Of a DNA stretch of 64,000 nt, positions 34,975 through 47,276 are shown piece by piece. Within the stretch, counting starts at the first letter, position 1. The number at the start of each line of letters is the position of its first letter. The notes beneath the pieces are model-generated. The model searched no databases. It was given only the letters and a program-made list of their open reading frames with translations, and was not told where the DNA came from. Source of the stretch: Tethya wilhelma (taxonomy: Eukaryota; Porifera; Demospongiae; Tethyida; Tethyidae); assembly GCA_964030475.1 (NCBI GenBank), contig CAXIPT010000001.1:5259652-5323651 (forward strand). Direction: 5' to 3'. The translations under genes were made by a program, and so were the position numbers.

Positions 34975-37015
34975 GCATCGATATATTTTGACATCGATAA
35001 GTTTGTAGTTGAGAATTTGACATCGATTAAAATTTGACATCGATCAGAATTTGACATCAATCAGATTTTTACATCGATATGTTTTGACATCGATCAGATT
35101 TTTACATCGATATATTTTGACAGCAATCAGATTTTTACATTGATAGAATTTGACATCAATCAGATTTTTACGTCGATAAATTTTGACATTGATCAGAATT
35201 TGACTTCGATAAATTTTTGACATCATATTTTGACATTGATAAGTTTGAAATATGACATCGATAAGTTTTGACATCGATCAAAATTTGACATCGATATGTT
35301 TTGACATCGATCAGATTTATACATCGATCAGATTTTCATCGATATATTTTGACATTGATCAGATTTTTACATCGATATAATATTATTTTGACAACGATCA
35401 TATTTTTACATTGATAAATTTTGACATCGATCAGAATTTTACATCGATTAAAATTTGACATTGAGCAGAATTTTACATCAACATATTTTGACATTGATCA
35501 GATTTTTACATTGATATATATATACTTTGACAACTATCAGATTTATACATCGATATATTTTGACATCGATCAGAATTTTACATTGTTTAAAAAATTTGAC
35601 ATTGATCAGAATTTGACATCGATAAGTTTTAATATCAATCAAATTTTGTACATTGTTTAAAATTTGACATAGATAAAAATTTGACGTTGATCAGAATTTG
35701 ACTTCGATAAATTTTTGACATCGATATATTTTGACATCGATAAGTTTGACATCGATCAGAATTTGACATCGATTAAAATTTGACATCGATAAGTTTTGAC
35801 ATTGATAAGTTTTGATATCGATCAGAATTTGACATCGATATATTTTGACATCAATAGGTTTGACATCGATATGTTTTGACATTGATCAGATTTATATATC
35901 AATCAGATTTTTCATCGATATATTTTGACATCAATCAGATTTTTACATCAATATATTTAGACATTGATCAGATATTTACATCTATATATTTTGACAACGA
36001 TCAGATTATTACATTGATAAATTTTGACATCGATCAGAATTTTACATTGATATAATTTATTATTTTGACATTGATTAAAATTTGACATCGATTAAAAATT
36101 TGAATCGATCAGATTTATACATCGATCAGATTTTTCATTGATATACCTGGACATCAATCAGATTTATGCATTGATATATTTTGACGTCGATCAGATTTTT
36201 ACATTGATATATTTTGACATCAATCAGAATTTCGCATTGATCAGAATTTGACATTGATTAAAATTTAACATCGATTAGAATTTGACATCGATAAGTTTTG
36301 ACATCGATAGGTTTTGACATCGATCAGAATTTGACATTGATATAATATTATTTTGACAACGATCAGATTTTTACATCGATAAATTTTGACATCGATTAGA
36401 ATTTTACATTGATATAATTTATTATTTTGACATCGATTAAAATTTAAACATTGATCAAGATTTTTACATCCGATATATTTTGACATCAATCAGATTTATA
36501 TACATCAATATATTTTGTCATCGATCAGGTTTTTACATTGATCAGAATTTGACATCGATTAAAATTTGACATCGATCAGAATTCGACTTCAGTTAAAATT
36601 TGACACCAATAAGTTTAACAATGATCAGATTTTGACATCGATCAGAATTTTACTGTACATTGTTTAAAGTTTGACATCGATCAGAATTTGACATTGATTA
36701 AAATTTGACATCGATAAGTTTTGAGATCAATCAAATTTTGTACATTGTTTAAAATTTGACATCGATCAGAATTTGACATCGATAAAAATTTGACGTCGAT
36801 AAGTTTTGACATCGATCAGATTTTTACATTGATAGAATATGACATCGATCAGATTTTTACATCAATAAATTTTGACTTTGATTAGAATTTGACTTTGATA
36901 AATTTTTGACATCGATATATTTTGACATCGATAAATTTGACATCGATCAGAATTTGACATTGATTAAAATTTGACATCGATCAGAATTTGACATCGATAA
37001 GTTTTGACAAATATC
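34975..37015. repeat. Degenerate ATCGAT-rich satellite
   Basis: About 2 kb of short units, roughly 17-20 bases long, are built on 'ttttgacatcgatcaga' and 'ttttacatcgatatat'. ATCGAT and its variants (ATTGAT, ATCAAT) recur at nearly every unit. Long ORFs rich in Ile, Asp, Lys and Cys on the - strand here are by-products. The second half (from 35956) is repeated after the N at 38285. Confidence 0.9.
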
Positions 37016-38284
37016 AGTCCAAACAAAATGAATGCACTGATGGTGCATAAGCCTCGGAGCACTCAACTAGCTAGCACATTTATATGCATACATGATGTAA
37101 AAGAGTGTATCATGTCGATAACTTAGTAACTACTATCCATTTAGGCCCATACTGCTACTGTGACTTTGAGTGTGGTGAAGCAGCACATGCCACAGACTAT
37201 GAAACAGATTAGCTTTGCTTCAATTATACATACATTGGAATACTCAGCTGCTGTCAGATAGCAAAGTCTAGCTGCTGGACCTACAGTGAGCCTAACTCAG
37301 TGACTCAGTGCACTGATTTATTTTATAGCTAGCTTAGGCTGGCCACAGTGTAAAAATCTTTGCATGCCCTATATGCATACATAGAAAGTAGACCAACTCC
37401 TGTCTGTCTAGACCCTCACAATTACAGTTGGATTTCTGCATGTCTGCCTTGATTCATTCCACACCACTAAGCCTACTGTTGCAAATATTTGACGTCAAAA
37501 AATTGCTAAATTTTGAGCTCTTTGCTTAAGTTAGCTAAACTTGTGCTAACAACCAAATTCAACCTAGAGTAGCATAATTATAGCTGAACTAGTGTGTAAA
37601 ATCTTGGCACTGTGCAATGAGCAGTTTTTGCTATATTATACTGAATAATGTGCAGTGTGGCCTTGCAATTAATTTGCCTGTACCCCGGAACCTTAATAAA
37701 TAAAATTAATTTAGTACGTATGTGCAAGAGATTTAATTCACAACACAAAAGTAACTGTTGTCAATCATCATACAACCAGTTGCAAACCACTCTTGTATGC
37801 TGATCGATTGTAGAGTTTTAGTTACTCAACAATCTTTATGAGCAGTGAGTGCATGATGTATGTTCTCTCTGGTGCCCTCCACTCTAGCTGTGATTGAAGT
37901 GGAGAGCCGGAACCTCTTCCTGGCTCATCAGCAACATGGACAATGTATGTGTCAGGTTGGATGTATACCTGGAACACAGCATGAACTCTATAGCTCTTTC
38001 CAGTGGCTTTGTCTTGATAGCTGGATAAAAATGATCAAGCATGCATGCAATCATTATTGTGGTTATTGTTTAGTTGACTTAAACCATCAGTCATTTACCT
38101 TCCAGGAGGGATGGCAGCAATCTTGCAGGCACATTCAATATCGGGGCTCAGCTTTACTTCACCACTGGGATGGTCGGAGTGAAGAAGACATCCTGTTCTC
38201 AAGACCTCGGCAACACGGGACTTTGGAACATTGCAATAGGCCACATGCCATTTTGCACAGAATTGCTGTGACAGACTGTGAGTT
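35956..38284 (+). repeat. First copy of a 2329-bp exact direct repeat (assembly overlap)
   Basis: It matches 38286-40614 at a constant offset of 2330, with no difference noticed, running through both satellite and unique sequence. The copies are separated by one N. It holds the satellite's right half, the R2-like flank (37028), about 750 bp of non-coding sequence (37073-37821) and the last two exons of the SH2 gene, the upstream one of these cut at the joint. Confidence 0.95.
37822..38284 (-). pseudogene. Apparent extra copy of the last two exons of the SH2 gene (artefact)
   Basis: It is base-for-base the same as 40152-40614, including the stop (37822-37824) and splice sites, but cut 6 bases short of its acceptor by the N. 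It should not be annotated as a separate gene. Confidence 0.85.
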
Positions 38285-38285
38285 N
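38285..38285. other. Single-N contig joint 3 (unmerged overlap)
   Basis: Left of the N the sequence ends 'agactgtgagtt', which reappears at 40603-40614 and continues normally. Right of it the sequence restarts at the base equivalent to 35956. Confidence 0.93.
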
Positions 38286-40614
38286 TTTAGACATTGATCA
38301 GATATTTACATCTATATATTTTGACAACGATCAGATTATTACATTGATAAATTTTGACATCGATCAGAATTTTACATTGATATAATTTATTATTTTGACA
38401 TTGATTAAAATTTGACATCGATTAAAAATTTGAATCGATCAGATTTATACATCGATCAGATTTTTCATTGATATACCTGGACATCAATCAGATTTATGCA
38501 TTGATATATTTTGACGTCGATCAGATTTTTACATTGATATATTTTGACATCAATCAGAATTTCGCATTGATCAGAATTTGACATTGATTAAAATTTAACA
38601 TCGATTAGAATTTGACATCGATAAGTTTTGACATCGATAGGTTTTGACATCGATCAGAATTTGACATTGATATAATATTATTTTGACAACGATCAGATTT
38701 TTACATCGATAAATTTTGACATCGATTAGAATTTTACATTGATATAATTTATTATTTTGACATCGATTAAAATTTAAACATTGATCAAGATTTTTACATC
38801 CGATATATTTTGACATCAATCAGATTTATATACATCAATATATTTTGTCATCGATCAGGTTTTTACATTGATCAGAATTTGACATCGATTAAAATTTGAC
38901 ATCGATCAGAATTCGACTTCAGTTAAAATTTGACACCAATAAGTTTAACAATGATCAGATTTTGACATCGATCAGAATTTTACTGTACATTGTTTAAAGT
39001 TTGACATCGATCAGAATTTGACATTGATTAAAATTTGACATCGATAAGTTTTGAGATCAATCAAATTTTGTACATTGTTTAAAATTTGACATCGATCAGA
39101 ATTTGACATCGATAAAAATTTGACGTCGATAAGTTTTGACATCGATCAGATTTTTACATTGATAGAATATGACATCGATCAGATTTTTACATCAATAAAT
39201 TTTGACTTTGATTAGAATTTGACTTTGATAAATTTTTGACATCGATATATTTTGACATCGATAAATTTGACATCGATCAGAATTTGACATTGATTAAAAT
39301 TTGACATCGATCAGAATTTGACATCGATAAGTTTTGACAAATATCAGTCCAAACAAAATGAATGCACTGATGGTGCATAAGCCTCGGAGCACTCAACTAG
39401 CTAGCACATTTATATGCATACATGATGTAAAAGAGTGTATCATGTCGATAACTTAGTAACTACTATCCATTTAGGCCCATACTGCTACTGTGACTTTGAG
39501 TGTGGTGAAGCAGCACATGCCACAGACTATGAAACAGATTAGCTTTGCTTCAATTATACATACATTGGAATACTCAGCTGCTGTCAGATAGCAAAGTCTA
39601 GCTGCTGGACCTACAGTGAGCCTAACTCAGTGACTCAGTGCACTGATTTATTTTATAGCTAGCTTAGGCTGGCCACAGTGTAAAAATCTTTGCATGCCCT
39701 ATATGCATACATAGAAAGTAGACCAACTCCTGTCTGTCTAGACCCTCACAATTACAGTTGGATTTCTGCATGTCTGCCTTGATTCATTCCACACCACTAA
39801 GCCTACTGTTGCAAATATTTGACGTCAAAAAATTGCTAAATTTTGAGCTCTTTGCTTAAGTTAGCTAAACTTGTGCTAACAACCAAATTCAACCTAGAGT
39901 AGCATAATTATAGCTGAACTAGTGTGTAAAATCTTGGCACTGTGCAATGAGCAGTTTTTGCTATATTATACTGAATAATGTGCAGTGTGGCCTTGCAATT
40001 AATTTGCCTGTACCCCGGAACCTTAATAAATAAAATTAATTTAGTACGTATGTGCAAGAGATTTAATTCACAACACAAAAGTAACTGTTGTCAATCATCA
40101 TACAACCAGTTGCAAACCACTCTTGTATGCTGATCGATTGTAGAGTTTTAGTTACTCAACAATCTTTATGAGCAGTGAGTGCATGATGTATGTTCTCTCT
40201 GGTGCCCTCCACTCTAGCTGTGATTGAAGTGGAGAGCCGGAACCTCTTCCTGGCTCATCAGCAACATGGACAATGTATGTGTCAGGTTGGATGTATACCT
40301 GGAACACAGCATGAACTCTATAGCTCTTTCCAGTGGCTTTGTCTTGATAGCTGGATAAAAATGATCAAGCATGCATGCAATCATTATTGTGGTTATTGTT
40401 TAGTTGACTTAAACCATCAGTCATTTACCTTCCAGGAGGGATGGCAGCAATCTTGCAGGCACATTCAATATCGGGGCTCAGCTTTACTTCACCACTGGGA
40501 TGGTCGGAGTGAAGAAGACATCCTGTTCTCAAGACCTCGGCAACACGGGACTTTGGAACATTGCAATAGGCCACATGCCATTTTGCACAGAATTGCTGTG
40601 ACAGACTGTGAGTT
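38286..40614 (+). repeat. Second copy of the 2329-bp exact direct repeat
   Basis: It is identical to 35956-38284 as far as I compared. Satellite occupies 38286-39345, unique non-coding sequence 39360-40151, and the two terminal exons of the SH2 gene the remainder. If the overlap interpretation is right, only one copy exists in the genome. Confidence 0.95.
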
Positions 40615-43205
40615 TGTGATCTGTTGGCATAAAAATAGCAATATGGTGTATGTGTACACATGTTATGGTCAATTGCTGTAAGTCTTAGTGTATATATGTA
40701 CACCAACAGACAGACACACTCACCTGTGTATAAACTGACACCATCCAGTGGGCAGTGTGTACTGCTGTGGTGGACTGCCAGCAACCTGCACAAGTGGTTT
40801 ACCAGCGGCACAATTCCCACAGAAGCAGACAGCATTCTCTGGTCCAAGTGCTATGAGAGCATGCTTGATGACAAGATTATCCTTGAAACGCTCACAGAGT
40901 GCCAAATAAGAGCAGACGTGGGTCCTCAAAACAGGCGAATCACTTTTCATTGCGTGCTTTTTCAACTCCTCTGAAAGTTTTGAAGCTCGGATGCTCTCCT
41001 TTTTGAGATTTGTGTCCAGTGCAATCACTTGTTTTCTCTCTCTTTCCTGTTGGTCCACTCCTGCATGGAAATCACAATTATTATCAGCCTCCAATGCCAG
41101 AAAAGCATTGCCATGCATTAAAAGATTTGGTAAATTTTTTAACCTTGATCATCTTGTCCAATAGTAATTTCCAGCTGCTCTGGTGCACCACCAAACTCAT
41201 AGACCTTGTCCAGTACAAATTGGAGGGTTTGTTTATCCTGTAGCATGCTCTTGGTCACTCCTGCTTGCTCAAAAAGATACTCCCACTCGGGTGTTAGATT
41301 CTCAACCTTTAACAATTAAAGGAACTGTGTCACTATTAATTTTAAGCACTGTTTTGTTACCAAAAATAACATTTTGTGACATTTTTGTTGACAAATGTGC
41401 AATATACGTACATACACGGGGCTAATACCCGGGCGTGGTACCCAGATCGTGCAAGAAACAAAACAAAAAACATCACAAATGGTCATAGAACATCATAAAA
41501 TGTCGCACATTTTATTTTTAGTAACAAAACACCGCTTATATAGTGACACAGTTCCTTTAAGATCTGATGATCAACAACTCAGTGTGATTTTGCTCCGATC
41601 AACTTACATCAAACTCTGAGGCCTTCAATCTCTCTGTGACTCTGAAACAGTCGTTCATAATACAATCAGATTTGGGACGATTATTGTTATAATTATGCGT
41701 GTACTACATACTGTTTTGGGCTCATGGGTTGGGGGTCAGTGTTGGACCTCCCCCTCAGTTTGACAGCTCTATCTTGCTGTAATCTAACGACACGATCAAC
41801 TTGATGCAAAAAACGGTCTCTCTCGTGGACATCACGAAATCCAACACATGTGATACCATTCTGTGTGTCATGTACAAACAAGTTATTACTATTTATTGTA
41901 ATCATGGCATTTAGCGTGTTGTGATCACAAGTATATCCACCACAACACTTTTGTCTGGTGCTCCGTGCAAACAGTCACAGCCTGTCAACATGGTGTGGTG
42001 CATGAGCCCATTAAACCAGACACAACTTGCCAGTGTAAGCTAGTACTGAAGACCCTCTTGTTTGCAGACAAACCAGACTTAATAAGTTCACACAATACAA
42101 ACACACGTATATATAGATTCTCAACACATGCACATACATGTACATTGTATACTGGACAGCACATGTGCACCACACATTCATTGGTTTGAAGTGTCAATCT
42201 TTTGGTGTGTTTTGTATTCTCAAAATGTGTATACATTACTGCAGTACACACACCCATAACTAATGACAATCACATTGTGTACGTATATATATACTCACTT
42301 CAGATAAATAAGTCATGACAAGATCACTTGGCATGTCGTACTGGAAGTTCTTTCCCAATCGCTTCTCTCCCAATATACACTTCTCCTGTATAAGTTTCAG
42401 CATAATTGAGTACATGCAATGTCTCTGGATAACTTCCATAACTATGATCACACACACACACACCTCTTTATCAACTATTCGAATGTAGAATCCTTTTTTT
42501 GTCCCATCCTTTGCCAGAACAGCAACGTATTTCTTCTTTGTGTCTCCTTTGTCTTGTCCATCATAACTAACCTCACTGTGAGCCACACAAATCACCTACA
42601 ATTGAGGACACCAATTGTAGCTACATCACTGAACCCAATCTGCAATACATACCACACAGCGGTTCCCAAAGAGTGTTGCAAAAAGATCTGTCATAAGATC
42701 ACTGTCATCATCATCCTTACTTCGGCTGGCAGCTGAATTAGATAAGATCAAGTACAAAATGTCAATTTTATTGTCAGTATTGTCAGTACTAGATATACCA
42801 TTACTAGATAACCGAGGACTGTCTGCAGCACAAGGGACTATCTCTTTCAAGTGGATCTCATCTTCCTCTATCTTCATGTCATGCCCAACTAGGAACACAA
42901 CAAGATCATCAAGAGAATCAAAGGACACTGGGTCTGCACTATCATCATCCCCTGCAATGTCAAGCTTGTACTTGCCCTCCAGCTGGAAAATCAGCACATG
43001 ATACATACGACTTCCAGACCTGCATTCAATTCAAGTCAGATGAGTCATATAATCGAAAGGGGGTGTGTCTTGTCACTAACTTTGCAGAAAGCACGAAACT
43101 GCCCGGGGAACTTTGGCTGTCTCGGATCAAGAACGAGCCATCTGATTTAGGATTGAGCAGTGAGTTTGCTCTCCTGCTTGATATCAGCCCGTGGTAGTAA
43201 CTCAT
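40152..43205 (-). CDS. SH2 - WH1/EVH1-like - CRIB-like protein with 'WHVAY' C-terminal domain
   Basis: Ten exons join in frame to 594 residues: 43205-43081, 43019-42653, 42595-42464, 42385-42299, 41860-41712, 41641-41608, 41306-41144, 41060-40724, 40620-40429 and 40350-40152 (stop). Residues 1-95 are an SH2 domain: it opens MSYYHGLIS, has FLIRDS with the phosphotyrosine-binding Arg, then SPGSFVLSA, YHVLIF and FDSLDDLV. Residues about 150-262 resemble a WH1/EVH1 domain (CVVICVA, YVAVLAKD, KGFYIRIVD, GITCVGFRDVHERDRFLHQV). Residues about 299-345 (LTPEWEYLFEQAGVTKSML) look like the C-terminal part of a p21-binding domain of PAK/WASP. Then come a short helical stretch, CFCGNC, a YTLPTGW motif, and a terminal domain (WHVAYCNVPKSRVAEVLRTG, SYRVHAVFQVYI, ELEW-like QLEW near the end) of a family I recall only from invertebrates and protists. 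The role is probably tyrosine-kinase or Rho-GTPase signalling; the C-terminal function is unknown. Confidence 0.75.
41320..41556. mobile_element. TTAA-flanked (piggyBac-like) MITE, 237 bp
   Basis: The ends AGGAACTGTGTCACTAT and its inverse GTGACACAGTTCCT sit directly inside TTAA at 41316-41319 and 41557-41560. The inverted repeats extend through 'ttttgttac(c/t)aaaaata'. It lies in the 41307-41607 intron of the SH2 gene. Confidence 0.8.
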
Positions 43206-43532
43206 GACGACTGGATGGGCAGCGGTGATCGATCGAGCTCTGATCGCTAAGAGGTGGAGCGGCCTTGATTGCGCCGCGTATTTTCATAGTAAACAGGAAG
43301 TGATCGATCGAGCAACAGAGAGGGCGTGGCCCATAGGCAAAATTCAAATAATGCACACCACTTTGCATCCTGGATTCGCTCTTTTACCCCTGAACGTCAC
43401 AAGCTCTTTCTATGTACCTGCTAGACAATGAGATGACAACACACGCACACAAACGCACATAAAGCTGTAACTGTCTTATTCAAGTGAGTTGCGTGTTTTG
43501 TGTGGTGTGGTGTGTTCGTTTTTGTGGCCAAG
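43206..43532. promoter_or_regulatory. Head-to-head intergenic region (candidate shared promoter)
   Basis: The 327 bases separate the start codons of the SH2 gene (-) and the 5'-nucleotidase gene (+). The half next to the SH2 gene is relatively rich in CG dinucleotides and has the palindromes 'cgatcgatcg' and 'gatcgatcga' (about 43227 and 43300). No TATA box is obvious. A bidirectional promoter is inferred from spacing alone. Confidence 0.45.
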
Positions 43533-45573
43533 ATGGGCTCTGCTGTGGGTAAAGGAAGAACGTCCACTAAGGTGGTTACCCTTAGCAACAAGCCAAGGGA
43601 AGAGAGGAGAGGTTCAGCTGGCAATGTTGTGAGCAGCAGAGAAGCAGAAGGAGCATCTTCCAATTCTTCAACTTCTACTCTTGACGTTATCACCATAATA
43701 CACTTCAATGATGTCTACAATATCGAGGAGAGGAGCAAAGAACCAGTTGGAGGAGCACCTCGGTTCAAAACCAAGGTCGACAGCTTAAAGGAATTGGATC
43801 CACTAGTTCTGTTTAGTGGCGATGCACTAAATCCGTCTAATAGTAAGTATTATCACTGTTTTCCCATCAGCCTTATTCAAGTGACTGTCGTTGTTTCAAG
43901 AACAACAAGTATACGTATGCTATTGCTATCGTTGTTCAAACTTGTGTTGTCAGTACAGAAATGGAATTATAAACAATAATATGATTGTAATGTTTTTGAT
44001 TATGTTGTTATTGCGTGCTCTTTACCTCTCCAGTCAGTATCGTCACACAAGGCAAACAGATGATACCAGTGTTGAATTCGTTCGGAATACAAGCTGCTGT
44101 TTATGGAAATCATGAATTTGGTGAGGTCAACTGCAGAGTGTAACTGGTATTCATTGGTTCCAGAAGATGTGATGCAATATTCATAAGTTATAATGTTGTA
44201 TACAGTACTTATAAGCAAATATCAATTTGGTGGGAGTGAACAAATAAGAATCGCAAAATTATGCTTTGAACTAAACATGTAATGCACTCTGCCACTCTGT
44301 CACATTTATGTGTATTTTCTATTGTGATTGTGTAGACTTTGGTTTGGATCACTTAGCGGAAGTAACAGAACAGATGAACTTTCCTTGGTTGATGAGTAAT
44401 ATAGTAGACAGAAACACTAGCAGACTACTAGCCGGTGGTCTCGAGAAACTGACACTTCACTGGAAAGGAAAGAAAGTAATAGATTGATTGTTCACTGGAA
44501 TAAGAAATTTCATGTGCATATACAGTGCCCATTATTGTAACAATTTGCTATTGTACTTTCTAGGAACTTTTATTAGTTTTGACATATAGCTAATACTATG
44601 GTTTCTATTACTTCCTTCTTTTGTTACATGCATGATTTCTTGTCAGATTGGCTTGATAGGCTTGGTGGAGTGGGAGTGGATAGTCACCCTAGCAACCATT
44701 GAACCAGAAGACATAGACTACACCGACTATGTCCAGACTGCCAAACGATTGGTACCAGAGCTACAGGAGGAGGTGAGGAGCCCAAGCACATGTTCCATTC
44801 CATATCCGGTCATGGAAGGAGTCAATGCACAACAAGTTTATGTTTTCTTCAATACAATAATATTATAATCGATATAGTTCTGTGTTCAACTATTTCTTAG
44901 CTGTTTCGACTTCTGTACTTATATTTATCACAATTCCTCTATTACTTTTCTACATGTAGGGGTGTGATCTCATCATAGCGCTGACTCACATGCGGATGCC
45001 TAACGACACTAGACTGGCTGAAGAGGTTCCTGAGTTGCACCTCATCCTGGGTGGACACGACCACCACTACGAGGAGAAGAAGGTGAGGCCATTGTTATAA
45101 CTGCACGTGTCTTGTTCATGATCGTCTCTACCTGTCTCAATTCTCAGGTTGGAGATGTCATTATACTAAAGAGTGGTTCAGATTTTCGTCAGTTCTCTCA
45201 GATCACCGTGACATTTGATTCATCAAACTCCAATAGTGTGTCTCGACCCACGTTTGAAATTATTGAGCACACCATAACTAGGGACACTCCACCAGATACA
45301 CAAGTGCAAGCTATTGTGGACCAGCACTTGGAGAAGATGGAAGCCGGGATGCAAGAAGAGATTGGATCCATTGAGTGTGAATTGGAGGGAAGATTCTCTG
45401 TCATTAGAACTCAAGAAACTAATCTTGGTAATCTTATAACTGACATCATGAGGAGAGCAACTCGTGCTGATATTGCACTCTTGAACTCTGGTACTATGAG
45501 ATCTGATGTTGTTCACGAGGCTGGTATCTTTAGAATGAAGGTGAATTAACTTTCAAGATCACAAATCATCTCA

Positions 45574-45612
<39 letters not shown>

Positions 45613-46176
45613 ATCTATTAAGCATCCTACCAATGGTAGACCCTCTTGCTGTATTAGAAATCACAGGAGAACAGTTGATTGAAGCATTGGAGAATGGAAC
45701 CTCTCAGTATCCCAAACACGAAGGACGGTTTCCTCAAGTATCTGGTCTCTCATTTACGTTTGATCCTTCTAAACAGATAGGCCACAAGGTGCTAGTCAAC
45801 AGTGTGCAAGTTGGAGGGCATCCCTTACAGATGAACAAAAGATACAAACTCTGCACCAAAGGGTATATTGCAGCTGGAAAGGATGGCTATGAAGTGTTCA
45901 AGCGATGTAAGGTGTTGGTGTCACATGAAGAAGGTCCCATCCTTGGAGCCATAGTTCTAAACCATTTCAATTTGTGTACCAAGCTTAAATGCTCTTCCAA
46001 CGATGAAGTGGATGGGTTTACACGGAGTACAATGTGAGTTCATTGGTGAATCACTATTGCCTTGTTCCATTCACTTCAATACCTGATTCTCTCCCACTTG
46101 TGTTTATAGACGGCTACTGGAGAGTGATGGTTGGAAGGTACAACCTCAAGTTGAAGGAAGGATAAACATTGTTTAA
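43533..46176 (+). CDS. 5'-nucleotidase / UshA-family metallophosphoesterase
   Basis: Eight exons join in frame to 555 residues: 43533-43842, 44034-44120, 44336-44475, 44647-44772, 44960-45082, 45148-45540, 45612-46033 and 46110-46176. The N-terminal calcineurin-like phosphoesterase domain carries its metal-binding motifs: HFNDVYN, FSGDAL (here in place of the usual GD.L), YGNHEFD, ALTHMRMPND and GGHDHHY. The C-terminal 5'-nucleotidase domain follows (TNLGNLITDIMR, ALLNSGTMRSD). The substrate is probably a nucleotide or related phosphate ester. There is no signal peptide: the start is MGSAVGKGRTST, with Gly2 in a context that could be N-myristoylated. A GPI-anchor tail is absent too, so it is likely cytoplasmic, unlike CD73. 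An AATAAA lies at 46412-46417. Confidence 0.9.
45575..45611 (+). repeat. (CA)n tract forming the acceptor of a nucleotidase exon
   Basis: The CA repeat runs directly into CACAG|GATCTA, so the microsatellite itself supplies the 3' splice site. The intron is only 71 bases long. Confidence 0.8.
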
Positions 46177-46469
46177 GGAGCCCAGTTTTTTTAACACATT
46201 ATTATTATGTATTTTCATAGTGAATATATATTCCTGCTATATAGTTGTAATCAGACCTACTCTGCCCATGCAGTACTTCAACACTCTCTTTTACCCCCAC
46301 TCCACAGCAGTTTGTTGTCATGTAGAACATAGCTCATCACATTAATTATTTTTAGCCACTGTTGTTCAATCGTTCAACTATGTATCACCTATCGTATCAC
46401 ATAGATTGTGCAATAAATATTTTGGTGTGCTTGCATCAGATATTTGTGATTGTTCAAAATTAATGTGAT

Positions 46470-47113
46470 TTATGATAGTTCAGTTGCTGAAGCCGTAGAT
46501 GCCCAGACTTTGAATTGTTGAAGTTCTTTGAGCAGTGGTGAAATGAGTTGAGGGTTGTGCTCCTTCAGTCCCAGTCCAAGAAGAAGAGGGACATTCGGAG
46601 GGAGAGAGAGATGGCTGGCAATGGCACGACCAAACACATGGACATCAACCTGTAGAGTTGTAACACACAGTGCTTTAATTTTACACCCATACACAAACAG
46701 TATAACTGACACCAAAATAAGGTACATCACATTTGTACAGTGAAGTGAGTGAACTCACCTCGTCTTTTCCTAGTAGTGTTTTGACGGAGAAGGAAGCACG
46801 GTGAGCCGTATTATTTGCAAAGGAGTCATTAGTCACTTCTAACTGGAGAGAAGAAGACAGAACAATTGACGAGAGGTTCACATAACAAAAGGTTTTGTTG
46901 AAAACACACTCACTAGTGTTCCCACTTTCTGAACTTCTGTCACCAGGAGCAACACTCGGTCACCAAAGTACGAACAGACCACGTCTACTGTTTGTCCATT
47001 CAGTGTAACCTGTCCCTGAACAGAAGAAGTTGATCACACTATTCATACGCACATTTGCAGACTGAATAGCCAATGTACTTTACCTGCTTTGACTTCACTA
47101 ACATTCCAGCCAT
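46470..47113 (-). CDS. PSMG3: Proteasome assembly chaperone 3
   Basis: Four exons join in frame to 131 residues: 47113-47084, 47015-46914, 46842-46759 and 46649-46470. The human protein is about 122 residues. Matching features are the N-terminal beta strands (VDVVCSYFGDRVLLLVTEV, QKVGTLVS-like), the conserved FSVKTLLGKDE loop, HVFGRAI, and the C-terminal helix ending QFKVWA. PSMG3 pairs with PSMG4 to guide 20S alpha-ring assembly in the cytoplasm. The gene is tail-to-tail with the nucleotidase (294 bp apart) and head-to-head with the RRM gene. Confidence 0.85.
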
Positions 47114-47276
47114 TATTTCATGAATATTACATTAGTGGGCGGAGCTCGTTTTCAAAATTATATATTCGTCATTCGTTAAAATAGATTTCCACGTGGTCTT
47201 CCGTCAAGTTCACGTGCTGTCCGTCCATACTGCGCAACAAGTGAGTCGACCTGTGTCTGTTTCTTGTTCTGTGAAG
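47114..47276. promoter_or_regulatory. Short head-to-head intergenic region (candidate bidirectional promoter)
   Basis: Only 163 bases separate the PSMG3 start and the RRM protein start. It contains 'gtgggcggagc' (Sp/KLF-like GC box, 47133-47143). Both flanking genes have housekeeping-type functions. Confidence 0.5.

Noticed and set aside
35044..36489. - strand ORFs rich in I-D-V-K-x-Y-R-C-K-N-L
   Set aside because: They arise from the ATCGAT satellite, change frame with unit length, and lack any independent coding signal.
34975..37015. CRISPR-like array
   Set aside because: Units are degenerate and contiguous with no unique spacers, and the genome is eukaryotic.
37860..38297. + strand ORF of 145 codons, repeated at 40190-40681
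   Set aside because: It is the antisense shadow of the - strand SH2-gene exons, which have splice sites, a stop and family motifs.
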